Shown piece by piece: positions 42,283-51,360 of a DNA stretch of 64,000 nt. Every line of letters begins with the position of its first letter. Within the stretch, counting starts at the first letter, position 1. Source of the stretch: Geomobilimonas luticola. GTDB lineage: Bacteria; Desulfobacterota; Desulfuromonadia; Geobacterales; Geobacteraceae. A program made the position numbers and the translations under genes. The notes under the pieces are model-generated. The model did no database searches. It saw only the letters and a list, made by a program, of their open reading frames with translations, and was not told the DNA's origin. The stretch covers positions 1,302,001 to 1,366,000 of the forward strand of contig NZ_JAHCVK010000001.1 of the NCBI RefSeq assembly GCF_018476905.1, given 5' to 3'.

Positions 42283-43336
42283 TCCGATACCCCGCAACGG
42301 AACCGGTGGATGGTGAGGACGCGGTCGCTGCTGATTTGAGATACCTGTCTACGGCGCGATTGTGTTCGGCGAGGGTGGCAGAGAAGTGGTGGCTGCCATC
42401 CTTCTTGGCCACGAAATAATAATAACCGGTCCGGGCGGGGGTGAGCACCGCCTCAATGGAGTCGCTCCCGGGGTTGCCTATGGGGCCGGGAGGGAGTCCC
42501 TTGATCTGGTACGTGTTGTAGGGTGATGCCCGAAGGATGTCCCGCCTGCTGACGGGGCCGGCAAAGGCCCGAACTCCGTAGACGGCGGTCGGATCGCTCT
42601 GGAGCGGCATCCTGCTCCGGAGCCGGTTAAGGAAGACCGAAGCGATGAGGGGGCGTTCCGCCGGAATGACGGCCTCCTTTTCAATCATGGATGCCAGGGT
42701 CACCAGTTCCCCCTTGCTCATGCCGGCCGCTTCGAGCCGCCCCGCGAATTTTTGGTCGAATACCTTGTCAAACTGCTCGACCATCTGGAGGATGAACTGT
42801 TCCGGCGTGGTCCGGGGGGGTATGGTGTAGGTGCTCGGATAGAGGAACCCCTCCACGCTCCGGCCGGATATCCCCAGTTCCTTCAGAAGCTGCCGGTCGG
42901 CGCATGCCCGAAGGAACTCATCTTTGAGAAACAGCCGACGGCTTTCCAGCAGTTCGGCTATCTGGTAGATGGAATACCCCTCCGGCACGGCGAACCGCTG
43001 TACGTAGACATCACCGTGTACCATCCGGTCGAGGATTTCCTGGGGGGGCATCCCATCGTTCACCTGATAGGGGCCGGCCTGGACCTTCCCCGTGGCACCC
43101 CGCAGCCTGGCGAGGATCACGAACAGTTTTCCGTTGGTTATGATCCGCTTTTCTTCCAGTTCAACGGCAATCCGGCGGAAGGGTGCCCCCGCTGCCAGTT
43201 CCACCAGGGCAACGCGTTTGCCGGTGCCGGCCGGTCTGAACACGAACATGCCGAAGCTGCAGACCAGAATGAGCAGGACGGTCGCCAGGGCAAAGATTGC
43301 CAGCCGGTACCTTTTCTTTCGCCACGATGCTTTCAT
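42251..43336 (-). CDS. mltG: Endolytic murein transglycosylase MltG
   Basis: This 361-residue protein has an N-terminal membrane anchor (LAIFALATVLLILVCSFGMF), a LysM-like region (RFAVPEGYSIYQIAELL) and the YceG/MltG domain with the catalytic Glu in LASMIEKEAVIPAERP, RLRSRMPLQSDPTAVYG and TYQIKGLPPGPIGNPGSD. It cleaves nascent peptidoglycan strands in the periplasm and sets glycan length. Start ATG 43336 is chosen from the membrane anchor. A GTG at 43375 is possible and both have weak ribosome sites. The 3' end overlaps the next gene. Confidence 0.93.
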   Translation of the reverse strand: MKASWRKKRYRLAIFALATVLLILVCSFGMFVFRPAGTGKRVALVELAAGAPFRRIAVELEEKRIITNGKLFVILARLRGATGKVQAGPYQVNDGMPPQEILDRMVHGDVYVQRFAVPEGYSIYQIAELLESRRLFLKDEFLRACADRQLLKELGISGRSVEGFLYPSTYTIPPRTTPEQFILQMVEQFDKVFDQKFAGRLEAAGMSKGELVTLASMIEKEAVIPAERPLIASVFLNRLRSRMPLQSDPTAVYGVRAFAGPVSRRDILRASPYNTYQIKGLPPGPIGNPGSDSIEAVLTPARTGYYYFVAKKDGSHHFSATLAEHNRAVDRYLKSAATASSPSTGSVAGYRNDRPNLTGRR

Positions 43337-43512
43337 TGACAGGGTAACGCAATGCAGTGTTTCAAGGTACACCAAAGAAAGAGAGATACATTGTAACCAT
43401 ATCTCTAGGCCATAACGCGTTCCATGTCAAGCCTAAATCCCCGACTGGCGCGATGGTGACTTCTTTCCGTCACCTTGTCGGCCGGTGATTTCACGGCAGG
43501 AAACCGGTTTCG

Positions 43513-44100
43513 TCAGGCCTTGAATTTACTTTCGGTGCCGTTTCTGAGACGGTCGATGTTTTCGCGGTGTTTGTAGATGACGAGGGCTGAAATCAGCAGG
43601 GTCATGACAACGATGGGGGGGGGATTCCCCAGGAGGAGGATGAAGATCGGCATGGTCGCCGCAGCGGAGATAGAGGCGAGGGAAACGTAGCGCCATGTCA
43701 GGATCACTACGATGAAAACAGCGAGGGCGCAGAGCACCGCCAGGGGTGCCATGGCAAGGAATACACCGAGTGCGGTGGCAACCCCTTTTCCCCCCTTGAA
43801 GCCGAGGAAAATGGTGTAGACGTGTCCGAGGAAGGCGGCGGCACCGACCGCCGCTGACCATTCGACGGAAAGCCCCATCTGTTGTGCAATTACGACAGGA
43901 ATGGCCCCCTTGAGACAGTCCCCCACCAGGGTCATTATCCCAACCTTCTTTCCCAGTGTGCGGTAGACATTGGTTGCGCCGATATTGCCGCTGCCGGTGG
44001 TCCGGATGTCGACACCCCCCAATGCCTTGGCAAGCAGCAGGCCGGTAGGAACCGAGCCGACCAGGTAGGCACCGATGACGAGAAGGATTTCTTTCAACAC
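43513..44100 (-). CDS. plsY: Acyl-phosphate glycerol-3-phosphate acyltransferase PlsY
   Basis: This 195-residue inner-membrane enzyme starts phospholipid synthesis by acylating glycerol-3-phosphate. Characteristic loops are GSGNIGATNVYRTLGKK, FLGFKGGKGVATALGVF and the C-terminal YKHRENIDRLRNGTESKF. About five membrane helices are predicted. Start ATG 44100 has AAAGAAATCC nearby and a weak ribosome site. It is a single-gene unit upstream of mltG. Confidence 0.95.
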   Translation of the reverse strand: MLKEILLVIGAYLVGSVPTGLLLAKALGGVDIRTTGSGNIGATNVYRTLGKKVGIMTLVGDCLKGAIPVVIAQQMGLSVEWSAAVGAAAFLGHVYTIFLGFKGGKGVATALGVFLAMAPLAVLCALAVFIVVILTWRYVSLASISAAATMPIFILLLGNPPPIVVMTLLISALVIYKHRENIDRLRNGTESKFKA

Positions 44101-44175
44101 GCAAGACTCCGTGGCTTGTGGTTAATGAAAACGGCCCGCATACTACACCATTTCCGGCCAAACTTCAAGCGCCGC

Positions 44176-44604
44176 TCAGGGGGACCGCTGACGGTCCTTC
44201 CTCAGCAGGGTGAGGGCCATGGCAATGAGTACGATGTCGCGCCCCATGGCCGACCAGGCGGACGTTTTGTCTCCCCCCTGCTGGAAGCAGCCGCAGTCGA
44301 TGTCCAGTCCCCGCAGGATGGTCGAGGCGAGGGCGACGATGAATACCCCGTTCAGAATACAGGTTATGAGGGCTGCGGTTCTGGCCCGCCAGCCGATGAC
44401 CAGCAGCAGGCCGCAGATAGCCTCCAGCCAGGGGAGTGTGGCTGCCACTAGGTAGTTGCCGAAGTAGGGGAGTATCCTGTAGGCGGCGATGTTCCCGGCG
44501 AAGGCAACCGGATCGGCGATTTTCAGTATTCCTGCATAGAGGAACACCAGCCCCAGGACGACCCGGACAATGGTCGAGAGGTGTTTGCCGGCGGTGCTGG
44601 TCAT
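44176..44604 (-). CDS. DoxX/MauE-like four-helix membrane protein
   Basis: This 142-residue protein has four predicted membrane helices (VVLGLVFLYAGILKIADP, YLVAATLPWLEAICGLLLVIG in part, ITCILNGVFIVALAS, DIVLIAMALTLL). It also has CGCF after IDCG (LDIDCGCFQQG), a signature of MauE-type proteins, which help form disulfides or haem environment in periplasmic partners. The gene overlaps the rhodanese stop (ATGA), so the two are cotranslated. The pair recurs in Geobacter and probably supports periplasmic sulfur or thiol chemistry. Confidence 0.8.
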   Translation of the reverse strand: MTSTAGKHLSTIVRVVLGLVFLYAGILKIADPVAFAGNIAAYRILPYFGNYLVAATLPWLEAICGLLLVIGWRARTAALITCILNGVFIVALASTILRGLDIDCGCFQQGGDKTSAWSAMGRDIVLIAMALTLLRKDRQRSP

Positions 44605-45125
44605 TGGTTGCCCTCCATAACCGGGTAGCCGGCAGCCTGCCATTCGGGGAAACCCCCTTCGAAGACGAAGACCGTCGGGTAGCCGGCGGCCAGAAGCTTG
44701 TTGGCCAGGTCATGGCTGTCGTGGCAGGCATAACCGTTACAGTAGACCACCAGCAGGGTAGTGGGGGGGTAACGTTTTGCGAAATCGGCCAGTCGACCAT
44801 CCGCTTCGCCGAGGGGGAATGAGACCGCGCCGGTTATGTGGCCGGCGGCAAAGGCAGTTTCGTCCCGTGCGTCCACGATGACCGCTTCCTTCCGGTCGTG
44901 GAACTCCTTTACCTGCATGAGGCCGAGGGGGAGGGGAACGGGAACGGCCTGCTGCGCCTGTCCCGATTGGTCAGGCGGTGCCGATGCCGCTACCGGTGCG
45001 GTGGATGGTGCGTTGCCGGTCCAGGCGTTGTAGAGGAGCTGGTGGTTCCAGACCAGCCCGATGGCGACTGCCACGAGGCAGATGCCAGCCATTTCCCGCA
45101 GAAGTCTGATGGTGCTCTGGTGCAT
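44601..45125 (-). CDS. Membrane-anchored rhodanese-domain protein
   Basis: This 174-residue protein has one N-terminal membrane helix (AGICLVAVAIGLVWNHQLL), a Pro/Ala linker (APSTAPVAASAPPDQ), then a rhodanese fold: VIVDARDETAFAAGHITGA and the active-site loop VVYCNGYACHDSHDLA with the catalytic Cys. It should be periplasmic and move sulfur or reduce thiols. It lies between copA and a MauE-like gene, so a role in metal or thiol stress is plausible. Confidence 0.88.
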   Translation of the reverse strand: MHQSTIRLLREMAGICLVAVAIGLVWNHQLLYNAWTGNAPSTAPVAASAPPDQSGQAQQAVPVPLPLGLMQVKEFHDRKEAVIVDARDETAFAAGHITGAVSFPLGEADGRLADFAKRYPPTTLLVVYCNGYACHDSHDLANKLLAAGYPTVFVFEGGFPEWQAAGYPVMEGNQ

Positions 45126-45139
45126 GGGTACGTTTCCTT

Positions 45140-47545
45140 TCAGGCCTGACGGTCGTCCCGCAGGTGCTGGCCGACCCGCTTGAGAAGGAGCGAGTTGGCG
45201 ACGACGGACACCGACGAGAAGGCCATGGCGAGACCTGCGTACTCGGGTTTCAGGGTGATGCCGAACGGGTAGTAGAGGGCGCCGGCGGCGATGGGGATGC
45301 CGAGGATGTTGTAGAAGAGCGCCCAGAAAAGGTTCTGCTTGATCCGGGCCAGGGTCGCTTTCCCCAGGCGAATGGCCGCCACCACGTCCATGAGGTCGTC
45401 CCGCACCAGGATGATATCGCCGGTCTCCTTGGCCACGTCGGCGCCGCCACCGATGGCGATTCCCACATCGGCCTGGGCCAGGGCGGGGGCATCGTTGATG
45501 CCGTCACCCACCATGGCGACGTAATATCCCTTCTGCTGGTATTCCTTTACCACCTGCTGTTTGCGGTCCGGCAGCACCTCTGCCTCGAACCCGTCCACCC
45601 CGGCCTGGCCCGCCACCGCCGCTGCCACCAGCCGGTTGTCCCCCGTAATCATGTACGTGGCGATCCCCATCTGCTTCAGTGCCGCCACCGACCGGATGGA
45701 ACTGTCCCTGACCTGGTCGGCGAAGGCGGCCACCCCTGCCAGCCTGTCTTCCACGGACACGTAGATGAGCGATTTCCCCGCGTTGGCCAGCCTGTCAGCC
45801 TCCGCAGCGAAGGGGCCGATGGTGATGCCCGTATCTTCCATGAACCGGGCGCTGCCGGCAAGGACCCTGTTGCCGCTGTAGCTGCAGGACACGCCGAATC
45901 CCTCCCGCTCCTCGTAGCCGTCAACGGTGCCTGGCTGTATCCCTCTGGATGCGGCAGCTTCCAGGGCGGCCTGGGCCAGGGGGTGGTTGGAGCGGGATTC
46001 GGCCGCTGCCAAGTATTCCATGAGCCGGTCGGATTCCCCCGGAGAAGCGGGCAACAGGTCGGTCAGGACGGGCCTGCCGCTGGTGATGGTGCCGGTCTTG
46101 TCGAGGAGGACCGCCTGAAGTCCTGCGATGTTCTCCAGTACCGACCCGCGCTTGATGAGAATTCCCCGGGCGAGGCCCACGCCGCTTCCGACCATGATGG
46201 CGGTCGGGGTGGCCAGCCCCATGGCGCAGGGGCAGGCGATGACCACTACGGCGATGGCGAGCTTGAAGGCAAAGAGGAAATCCTGCTGGAGTGCCAGGAA
46301 CCAGACTAAGAAGGTCAGGATTGCAAGGGCGATCACCACCGGCACGAATATCCCGGATACCCGGTCGGCGAAGCGCTGGATCGGTGCCTTGTCCGCCTGG
46401 GCCTCGCGCACCATCCGGACGATCTGGGCGAGCATGGTCGCCTCGCCGACTCTGGTCGCCTGAACCGTCAGGGGGGCCCGGCCGTTGACGGTGGCGCCGG
46501 TGACGGCGGAGCCGGCATTTTTTGCCACCGGCAGTGATTCGCCGGTCACCATCGCCTCGTTGACGCTGGAGTTTCCTTCGAGGACGATGCCATCCACCGG
46601 GATGGTTTCTCCCGGCCGGACCAGCACCACGTCACCGACCTTGACCAGGGAGGCGGGGACCTCCCGCTCCGTACCATCCACCAGGAGCCGTGCCTTGTCG
46701 GCCTGAAGCCGGAGGAGCTTCTTGAGAGCTTCCCCCGCCTTCCCCCGGGCCCGCGCCTCCAGGTACTTGCCGAGACGGATGAAGGCGATGAGCATGGCGG
46801 AGGTCTCGAAAAACACTTCGCCGTGCCCGCCGAAGGCGCCGAAAAAGGCGGCCAGGGAGTAAAAGTAGGCGGCCGAGGTGCCGAGCGCCACGAGGACGTC
46901 CATGTTGGCGCTCTTGTTTTTGAGTGCGTACCAAGAGCCGCGGTAAAAGGTAAGGCCGGCGGAAAACTGGACTGCCGTAGCGAGGACGAGGTTAATCCAG
47001 CCAACGGTCCGGTTGCCGTGGAGTCCCATGGTGAGCATGATGGGAATGGATGCGGCGAGGCTGGCGATGAACCAGTTTCGCTGGCTCCGGAACTGGGCGG
47101 CAGAATCGTCGGGTGCCGCCGGTTCCACCGGCTGGTAGCCCGCCTCGGTCACCAGGGCGAATATCTCGCTCTTGTCGAGCCGGCCTGCGTCGAAGCGGAC
47201 AAAGGCCTCTTCCTGGGAGAGGTTGACCACGGCGGCGGATACCGCCGGATGGCTGAGGAGCCTCTTCTCCAGGGTTGCCACGCAGGAAGCGCAGTGGAGG
47301 CCGCGCACGCCGAAGCGGATTTCTCCAGGCTCCCCGCGCGGAACGGCACCGTAAGCGAGTCCTTTGACCAGTGTTTCGATGGTTTCCCGGCCGACCAGGG
47401 TTTCATCATATTCCACCGTCAGCTCTTCAAGGGGAAAGTTGACCACCGCCCGCGTAACACCGGTTGTGCCGGCCACCCCCTTTTCAATGCGGGTGGCACA
47501 GTTGGCGCATGACATGCCGGAGATGCTAAAGGTCGTCGTTTGCAT
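45140..47545 (-). CDS. copA: Copper-exporting P1B-type ATPase
   Basis: This 801-residue pump has two N-terminal metal-binding domains ([14 protein letters not shown] and [14 protein letters not shown]), the intramembrane CPC motif [15 protein letters not shown], the phosphorylation Asp in [11 protein letters not shown], and the nucleotide motif [16 protein letters not shown]. These mark CopA, which exports Cu+ to the periplasm. Its stop is 14 bases before the downstream rhodanese start. Its start overlaps the AI-2E permease gene by 20 bases. No CueR-type operator is visible. Confidence 0.95.
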   Translation of the reverse strand: MQTTTFSISGMSCANCATRIEKGVAGTTGVTRAVVNFPLEELTVEYDETLVGRETIETLVKGLAYGAVPRGEPGEIRFGVRGLHCASCVATLEKRLLSHPAVSAAVVNLSQEEAFVRFDAGRLDKSEIFALVTEAGYQPVEPAAPDDSAAQFRSQRNWFIASLAASIPIMLTMGLHGNRTVGWINLVLATAVQFSAGLTFYRGSWYALKNKSANMDVLVALGTSAAYFYSLAAFFGAFGGHGEVFFETSAMLIAFIRLGKYLEARARGKAGEALKKLLRLQADKARLLVDGTEREVPASLVKVGDVVLVRPGETIPVDGIVLEGNSSVNEAMVTGESLPVAKNAGSAVTGATVNGRAPLTVQATRVGEATMLAQIVRMVREAQADKAPIQRFADRVSGIFVPVVIALAILTFLVWFLALQQDFLFAFKLAIAVVVIACPCAMGLATPTAIMVGSGVGLARGILIKRGSVLENIAGLQAVLLDKTGTITSGRPVLTDLLPASPGESDRLMEYLAAAESRSNHPLAQAALEAAASRGIQPGTVDGYEEREGFGVSCSYSGNRVLAGSARFMEDTGITIGPFAAEADRLANAGKSLIYVSVEDRLAGVAAFADQVRDSSIRSVAALKQMGIATYMITGDNRLVAAAVAGQAGVDGFEAEVLPDRKQQVVKEYQQKGYYVAMVGDGINDAPALAQADVGIAIGGGADVAKETGDIILVRDDLMDVVAAIRLGKATLARIKQNLFWALFYNILGIPIAAGALYYPFGITLKPEYAGLAMAFSSVSVVANSLLLKRVGQHLRDDRQA

Positions 47546-48593
47546 GGTCGTTCCTTGATGCCATGATCTGTCGTACCTCGGTGGAGCAGACCTTGACCAC
47601 GGCGGCGCAGGGGATGGCGAGCACGATGCCCCAGAAACCCATGATCTCGCCGAGGGCCATTACCGAGAAGATGACCGCCAGCGGGTTCAGTCTCAGGGTG
47701 CCACGCATGACAAGCGGCTTGATGATGTATCCGTCAACCACCACGTTGATGAGAAAATAGATGGCGCATACCTTGGGGATGATGAGGATGTCGCCGCTCT
47801 TGGCATAGCCTATCAGGGCAGGGGGTATGACGGCAACCAGCGCGCCGACGAAGGGGACGATGGTGGCGAATCCTGCAAACATGCCGTTCAGGAGGGGGAA
47901 TTCGATGTCGAGAAGGGCCAGTGCTGCCGCACAGAGGATGCCCACCAGCAGGCAATCCACGACCATGGCGAGAACGAAACGTTCCAGGGTCCGGTTGATG
48001 CGGTTTCCCAGCTGTTTCAGTTCCTTCCGGACTTCGCGGGGGGTGATGCGGAGCAGGATATCCTTGAACTCCTCCTTGTAGTAAAGCATGAAAAAGACCA
48101 GGATCGGGGCAAGGAGAAGGTCGAACAGGGCGAACAGTATCCCTTTGAGCTGCTCGTATCCCATGCCGGAGACATCGGTTGCCAGCTTGTTGAGGGACCC
48201 CTGTATCTTGGCCATGAGCCAGTCCAGGTCGGCGGCGCTGTAATAGGGGAGGAGTTCGTCTTTCCAGTCGTCGAGAGCCTGCTTGATCCCCTGGACGTAA
48301 TCGGGAAGGGCCGAGGTGAGGGCGTTCAGCTGGTGGCCGATATAGGGAATGAGGAAGAACGACGAGTAGAGCGCCACCAGGGCAATGATGCCGTACATGA
48401 AGGTAATGGAGAGTGAACGGGAAAAACCCCGTTTCTCCAGGTACTTCAGTAGGGGGTTGAGAAGATAGGCAAGGGCCAGGGAGGTGAGAAGGGCCGAGAA
48501 GGTGTGGCGAATGAAGATGCTTGCCAGGAGGGCCAGGACGAAGCAGCCTGCCAGGAAATAGTACATGCGCCCCTTGGCGCCGACGCTATCCAT
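47526..48593 (-). CDS. AI-2E family transporter (PerM-like), copy 2
   Basis: This 355-residue membrane protein has about seven helices and the AI-2E/PerM core: [60 protein letters not shown] (in part) and [20 protein letters not shown]. Members export small solutes or act in Na+/H+ exchange. The substrate here is unknown. The gene follows a second, similar permease by three bases, suggesting tandem duplication, and overlaps copA. Confidence 0.88.
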   Translation of the reverse strand: MDSVGAKGRMYYFLAGCFVLALLASIFIRHTFSALLTSLALAYLLNPLLKYLEKRGFSRSLSITFMYGIIALVALYSSFFLIPYIGHQLNALTSALPDYVQGIKQALDDWKDELLPYYSAADLDWLMAKIQGSLNKLATDVSGMGYEQLKGILFALFDLLLAPILVFFMLYYKEEFKDILLRITPREVRKELKQLGNRINRTLERFVLAMVVDCLLVGILCAAALALLDIEFPLLNGMFAGFATIVPFVGALVAVIPPALIGYAKSGDILIIPKVCAIYFLINVVVDGYIIKPLVMRGTLRLNPLAVIFSVMALGEIMGFWGIVLAIPCAAVVKVCSTEVRQIMASRNDHANDDL

Positions 48594-48596
48594 GAA

Positions 48597-49643
48597 TTAT
48601 CCCTCTTCGGCAAATTTCCCCTGCCGGATGTAATTCGTGACGATCTTGCCGGCGGCGGCGATGGGTATGGCCAGCAGTATTCCCCAGAACCCCATCAGTT
48701 CGCCGAACGCCATGACCACGATGACGGTGACGAGGGGGTTGAGGTTCATCGCCTCCTTGAATACCAGCGGTTTGATGACGTATCCTTCCAGGAAATAGAT
48801 GACGGAAAAGGCGGCGACTACCTTGAGCATGACAATGCCGCTCTGGAACTCGACGTAGGCGAAGAAGAGGGCGGGAATAGTGGCCAGAATGACGCCGATG
48901 AAGGGGAGGATCGAGGCGAGGCCGGCGAATATGCCGTTGAAGAGGGCATAGTCCACGTTCAGAAAAAACAGGGCGATGCTGGAGAGGACCGCCACGATTG
49001 CCGACACCGCGAACTGGCCCCGGATATAGCCGCCGATACTGCCGTTGATCTCCCGCCCCAGAGAGAGCAGTGTTGCGCGTTGCCGGGTCGGCAGCCAGGA
49101 GGTTATCCCGTCCATGATGGCCTGTTTGTAGAAGAGCATGAAGAAAACAAGGATCGGCGCCAGCACCAGGTTGAAGAGATTGAAGACCATCCTTGTCAGT
49201 GCCGCGTATATCCCGCCACCGATTTTGCCAAGTATCTTGTCGAGGTGGCCGGTGCCCGATTCCACCAGCCAGCGCCACTCCTCTGTGGCTGCGGAAGGGA
49301 GGAGCTGGGTCTTCCACCCTTGGGCGAGCACCTGAAGCTTCTGCATATAGCCCGGAAAATCGTGGAGCAGGTTCTGCCAGCGCAGGGTCAGGAAGGGAAC
49401 GAAAAAAGCGAAGAAGACGACCGACAACAACGCGAGGACAATGTACAGGATGGTGATGCCGTAACTGCGCCGGATCCTGTTCCGTTCGAAGAACGTCAAC
49501 AGCGGGTCGAGCAGGTAGGCAAGCACGAAGGAGAGGAGAAAGCAGGAAAGCGTGTGCCGCAGGGCGTAGCCGGCGGCACAGATGATGGCCGCAAGCATCA
49601 GCAGAAGCAGGTATCGGTTGGCAGCCGGGTGGGCGGGCTTCAT
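48597..49643 (-). CDS. AI-2E family transporter (PerM-like), copy 1
   Basis: This 348-residue membrane protein is parallel to the previous one along its length ([78 protein letters not shown]). It has about seven helices. The pair may form a hetero-oligomer or be diverged paralogues. The substrate is unknown. Start ATG 49643 has GGAGAACCACC upstream. Confidence 0.88.
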   Translation of the reverse strand: MKPAHPAANRYLLLLMLAAIICAAGYALRHTLSCFLLSFVLAYLLDPLLTFFERNRIRRSYGITILYIVLALLSVVFFAFFVPFLTLRWQNLLHDFPGYMQKLQVLAQGWKTQLLPSAATEEWRWLVESGTGHLDKILGKIGGGIYAALTRMVFNLFNLVLAPILVFFMLFYKQAIMDGITSWLPTRQRATLLSLGREINGSIGGYIRGQFAVSAIVAVLSSIALFFLNVDYALFNGIFAGLASILPFIGVILATIPALFFAYVEFQSGIVMLKVVAAFSVIYFLEGYVIKPLVFKEAMNLNPLVTVIVVMAFGELMGFWGILLAIPIAAAGKIVTNYIRQGKFAEEG

Positions 49644-49691
49644 GGTGGTTCTCCAGGGGAGCCGTGGGGCGGATTGTTATTCCCCAAGTGG

Positions 49692-50126
49692 TCAGGGTTC
49701 GTGGAAAGGGAAAATATCGTGTTCCTCAAGCCATTGCTTGATCCGCTCGGTGGTCAGTTCCTCTTTCAACGCCTGCAGCCGCTCCATTTCCTCGGGGTAG
49801 AAGGAGAGTATCTCGTCCATCCTCCCGTAGGGTCGCTTGCCGATGAAGGCCCTTTCCAGCAGGTCCTTCAGGCTGGTGTTGCTGATGCCCTTGATGAATT
49901 CGTTGAGCAGGTGCCGTTCCTGGTCGTAGTCATAGCCGGGAATCGGCAGGAATCGCTCTTCGTCTTCTTCCATTTCTTCCCAGAAGGCATCATCCTCGTA
50001 GTCGACCGGGACAAAAAATACTTCCCCCGTATCCCTGTCCAGAAAATAGACCAGCTCACCGTCCGGGTTTTCAAATGCATCCAGGAGGTCGTCCCAGACT
50101 ATTTCCACATCCCGCATTACTCCCAT
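49692..50126 (-). CDS. UPF0158 family acidic protein
   Basis: This 144-residue protein is highly acidic (DYEDDAFWEEMEEDEERF) and shows the UPF0158 pattern: an N-terminal VEIVWDDLLDAFENPDGE, LVYFLDRDTGEVFFVP, and a C-terminal LKEELTTERIKQWLEEHDI. No function is established. I use ATG 50126. ATG 50117 and a TTG at 50129 are also possible. It precedes the AI-2E pair on the same strand. Confidence 0.75.
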   Translation of the reverse strand: MGVMRDVEIVWDDLLDAFENPDGELVYFLDRDTGEVFFVPVDYEDDAFWEEMEEDEERFLPIPGYDYDQERHLLNEFIKGISNTSLKDLLERAFIGKRPYGRMDEILSFYPEEMERLQALKEELTTERIKQWLEEHDIFPFHEP

Positions 50127-50227
50127 CAACCTGACACTCCGAAGCGGCTAACGGTCAAGGGAGACCCGCAGCGGTTTCCCCCAGCTCCACCTTTACCTTT
50201 ACCCGCATTTCCTATATAGTTGCCGCC

Positions 50228-50944
50228 ATGCGTACAGTATTCATTGCCGATGCCCACCTGCAGGATCCGGACGACGCCAATTACCGGCTATTGCTGCGGT
50301 TTCTCGACAGCCTGGCGGGAAATACGGCCACGCTCTTCATCATGGGAGACCTGTTCGAGTTCTGGCTCGGTTACCGGTCCAACCCCTTTCCCCACTACGT
50401 CCCGATCCTCGACAAGCTTGCCGAACTGCACGCAGGAGGGATCAAGATCGTCTATTTTGAAGGGAACCATGACTTCCACGTGGGGGCGTTTTTCACGGAA
50501 ACCCTTCAGGCCCGTGTGTTTTCCGGTCCGACAAGCCTGGAGCTGGAGGGGAAGCGCTTCTATCTCTGCCACGGCGACCAGATCAACCGCCGGGACTACG
50601 GCTACCATCTCCTCCGGTTCATCTTCCACAACCGGCTGACCCGTGCCCTCGTCCCCCGCGTGCCGGCCGCCGTTGCCATCGCAATCGCCGAGCGACTGGG
50701 GAAGCGGAGCAAGGGGAGTCACCCGCAGCGCCAACAGCGCTGGGACTACCCGGCGATTCTGCGCGAATTCGCCGCAGCCCGGTTTCGGGAGGGGTATGAT
50801 GTGGTCATATCCGGCCACTTCCATATACCGCTTCTGGAAACGGCACCCGATGGCAAGGTCCTCCTTTGTCTCGGGGACTGGCTTACCCATTTCACCTACG
50901 GCGAGCTGGTGGACGGCCGGCTGACGCTCAATACCTACCGCTGA
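50228..50944 (+). CDS. lpxH: UDP-2,3-diacylglucosamine hydrolase
   Basis: This 238-residue enzyme hydrolyses UDP-diacyl-GlcN to lipid X in lipid A synthesis. It has the calcineurin-type metal motifs: FIADAHLQ, IMGDLFEFWLGY, FEGNHDFHVG, LCHGDQINRRDYGY and VISGHFHIPLLE. Start ATG 50228 lies four residues before FIADAH and is well placed. It stands opposite the UPF0158 gene. Its 3' end overlaps the convergent YkgJ-like gene by 10 bases. Confidence 0.93.
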   Translation: MRTVFIADAHLQDPDDANYRLLLRFLDSLAGNTATLFIMGDLFEFWLGYRSNPFPHYVPILDKLAELHAGGIKIVYFEGNHDFHVGAFFTETLQARVFSGPTSLELEGKRFYLCHGDQINRRDYGYHLLRFIFHNRLTRALVPRVPAAVAIAIAERLGKRSKGSHPQRQQRWDYPAILREFAAARFREGYDVVISGHFHIPLLETAPDGKVLLCLGDWLTHFTYGELVDGRLTLNTYR

Positions 50945-51189
50945 CCGCACTGCATCTCCTCTTCCAGGCCGAACAGTTGCAGGTAGTTGGCCACCCGTTC
51001 CGCAAGGGTCGGGGCCTTTACCCGCAGGCAGATTTCATCGGGCCGGTAGTTCTGGCAGATGGATGGCCGCATCGCATACATTCCGCATAAGCCGTCCGCA
51101 CCCAGGTGCGGGCACGTCACTCCTACCGGCTTCCGCAGGGCGCTGATATCCGGCGCCGTGCAGCATGTCCCGCATTTCATGCACTCCAT
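50935..51189 (-). CDS. YkgJ-like cysteine-cluster protein
   Basis: This 84-residue protein contains the CxxCGxCC cluster (MECMKCGTCCTAP), a second pair (VTCPHLGADGLCGMY), and RPSICQNYRPDE. It matches the YkgJ/UPF0153 family, which coordinates a zinc or Fe-S centre of unknown role. ATG 51189 has GTGAGG upstream. An ATG at 51210 would add seven residues without a ribosome site. Confidence 0.85.
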   Translation of the reverse strand: MECMKCGTCCTAPDISALRKPVGVTCPHLGADGLCGMYAMRPSICQNYRPDEICLRVKAPTLAERVANYLQLFGLEEEMQCGQR

Positions 51190-51251
51190 CGAAACCTCAC
51201 CATTTGGCAATATGACGTTTTTCGATCTGATGGTAGCTGGAAACGTGGATA

Positions 51252-51357
51252 TTGTGCAAGGTCAAGGCGCTTGAGGGATGACACGGAGGCGTACCTGATG
51301 GTACGCCGTACACGGAATCCCGAAGAGCAACGCAGAGATTGCGCAAAAGCTGCGTTT
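51252..51357 (-). repeat. Dispersed structured repeat, copy 1
   Basis: This intergenic element shares order and sequence blocks (TCAAGGCG, GAGGGA, CGGAGGCGTA, ATCCCGAAGA, ACGCAGAG) with the copy at 56041-56164. The outer arms TTGTGCAA and TTGCGCAA can pair, as can GGCGTACC with GGTACGCC inside. It begins four bases past the stop of the minus-strand transpeptidase gene. Geobacter-type extragenic element. Mechanism unknown. Confidence 0.75.
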
Positions 51358-51360
51358 CCC

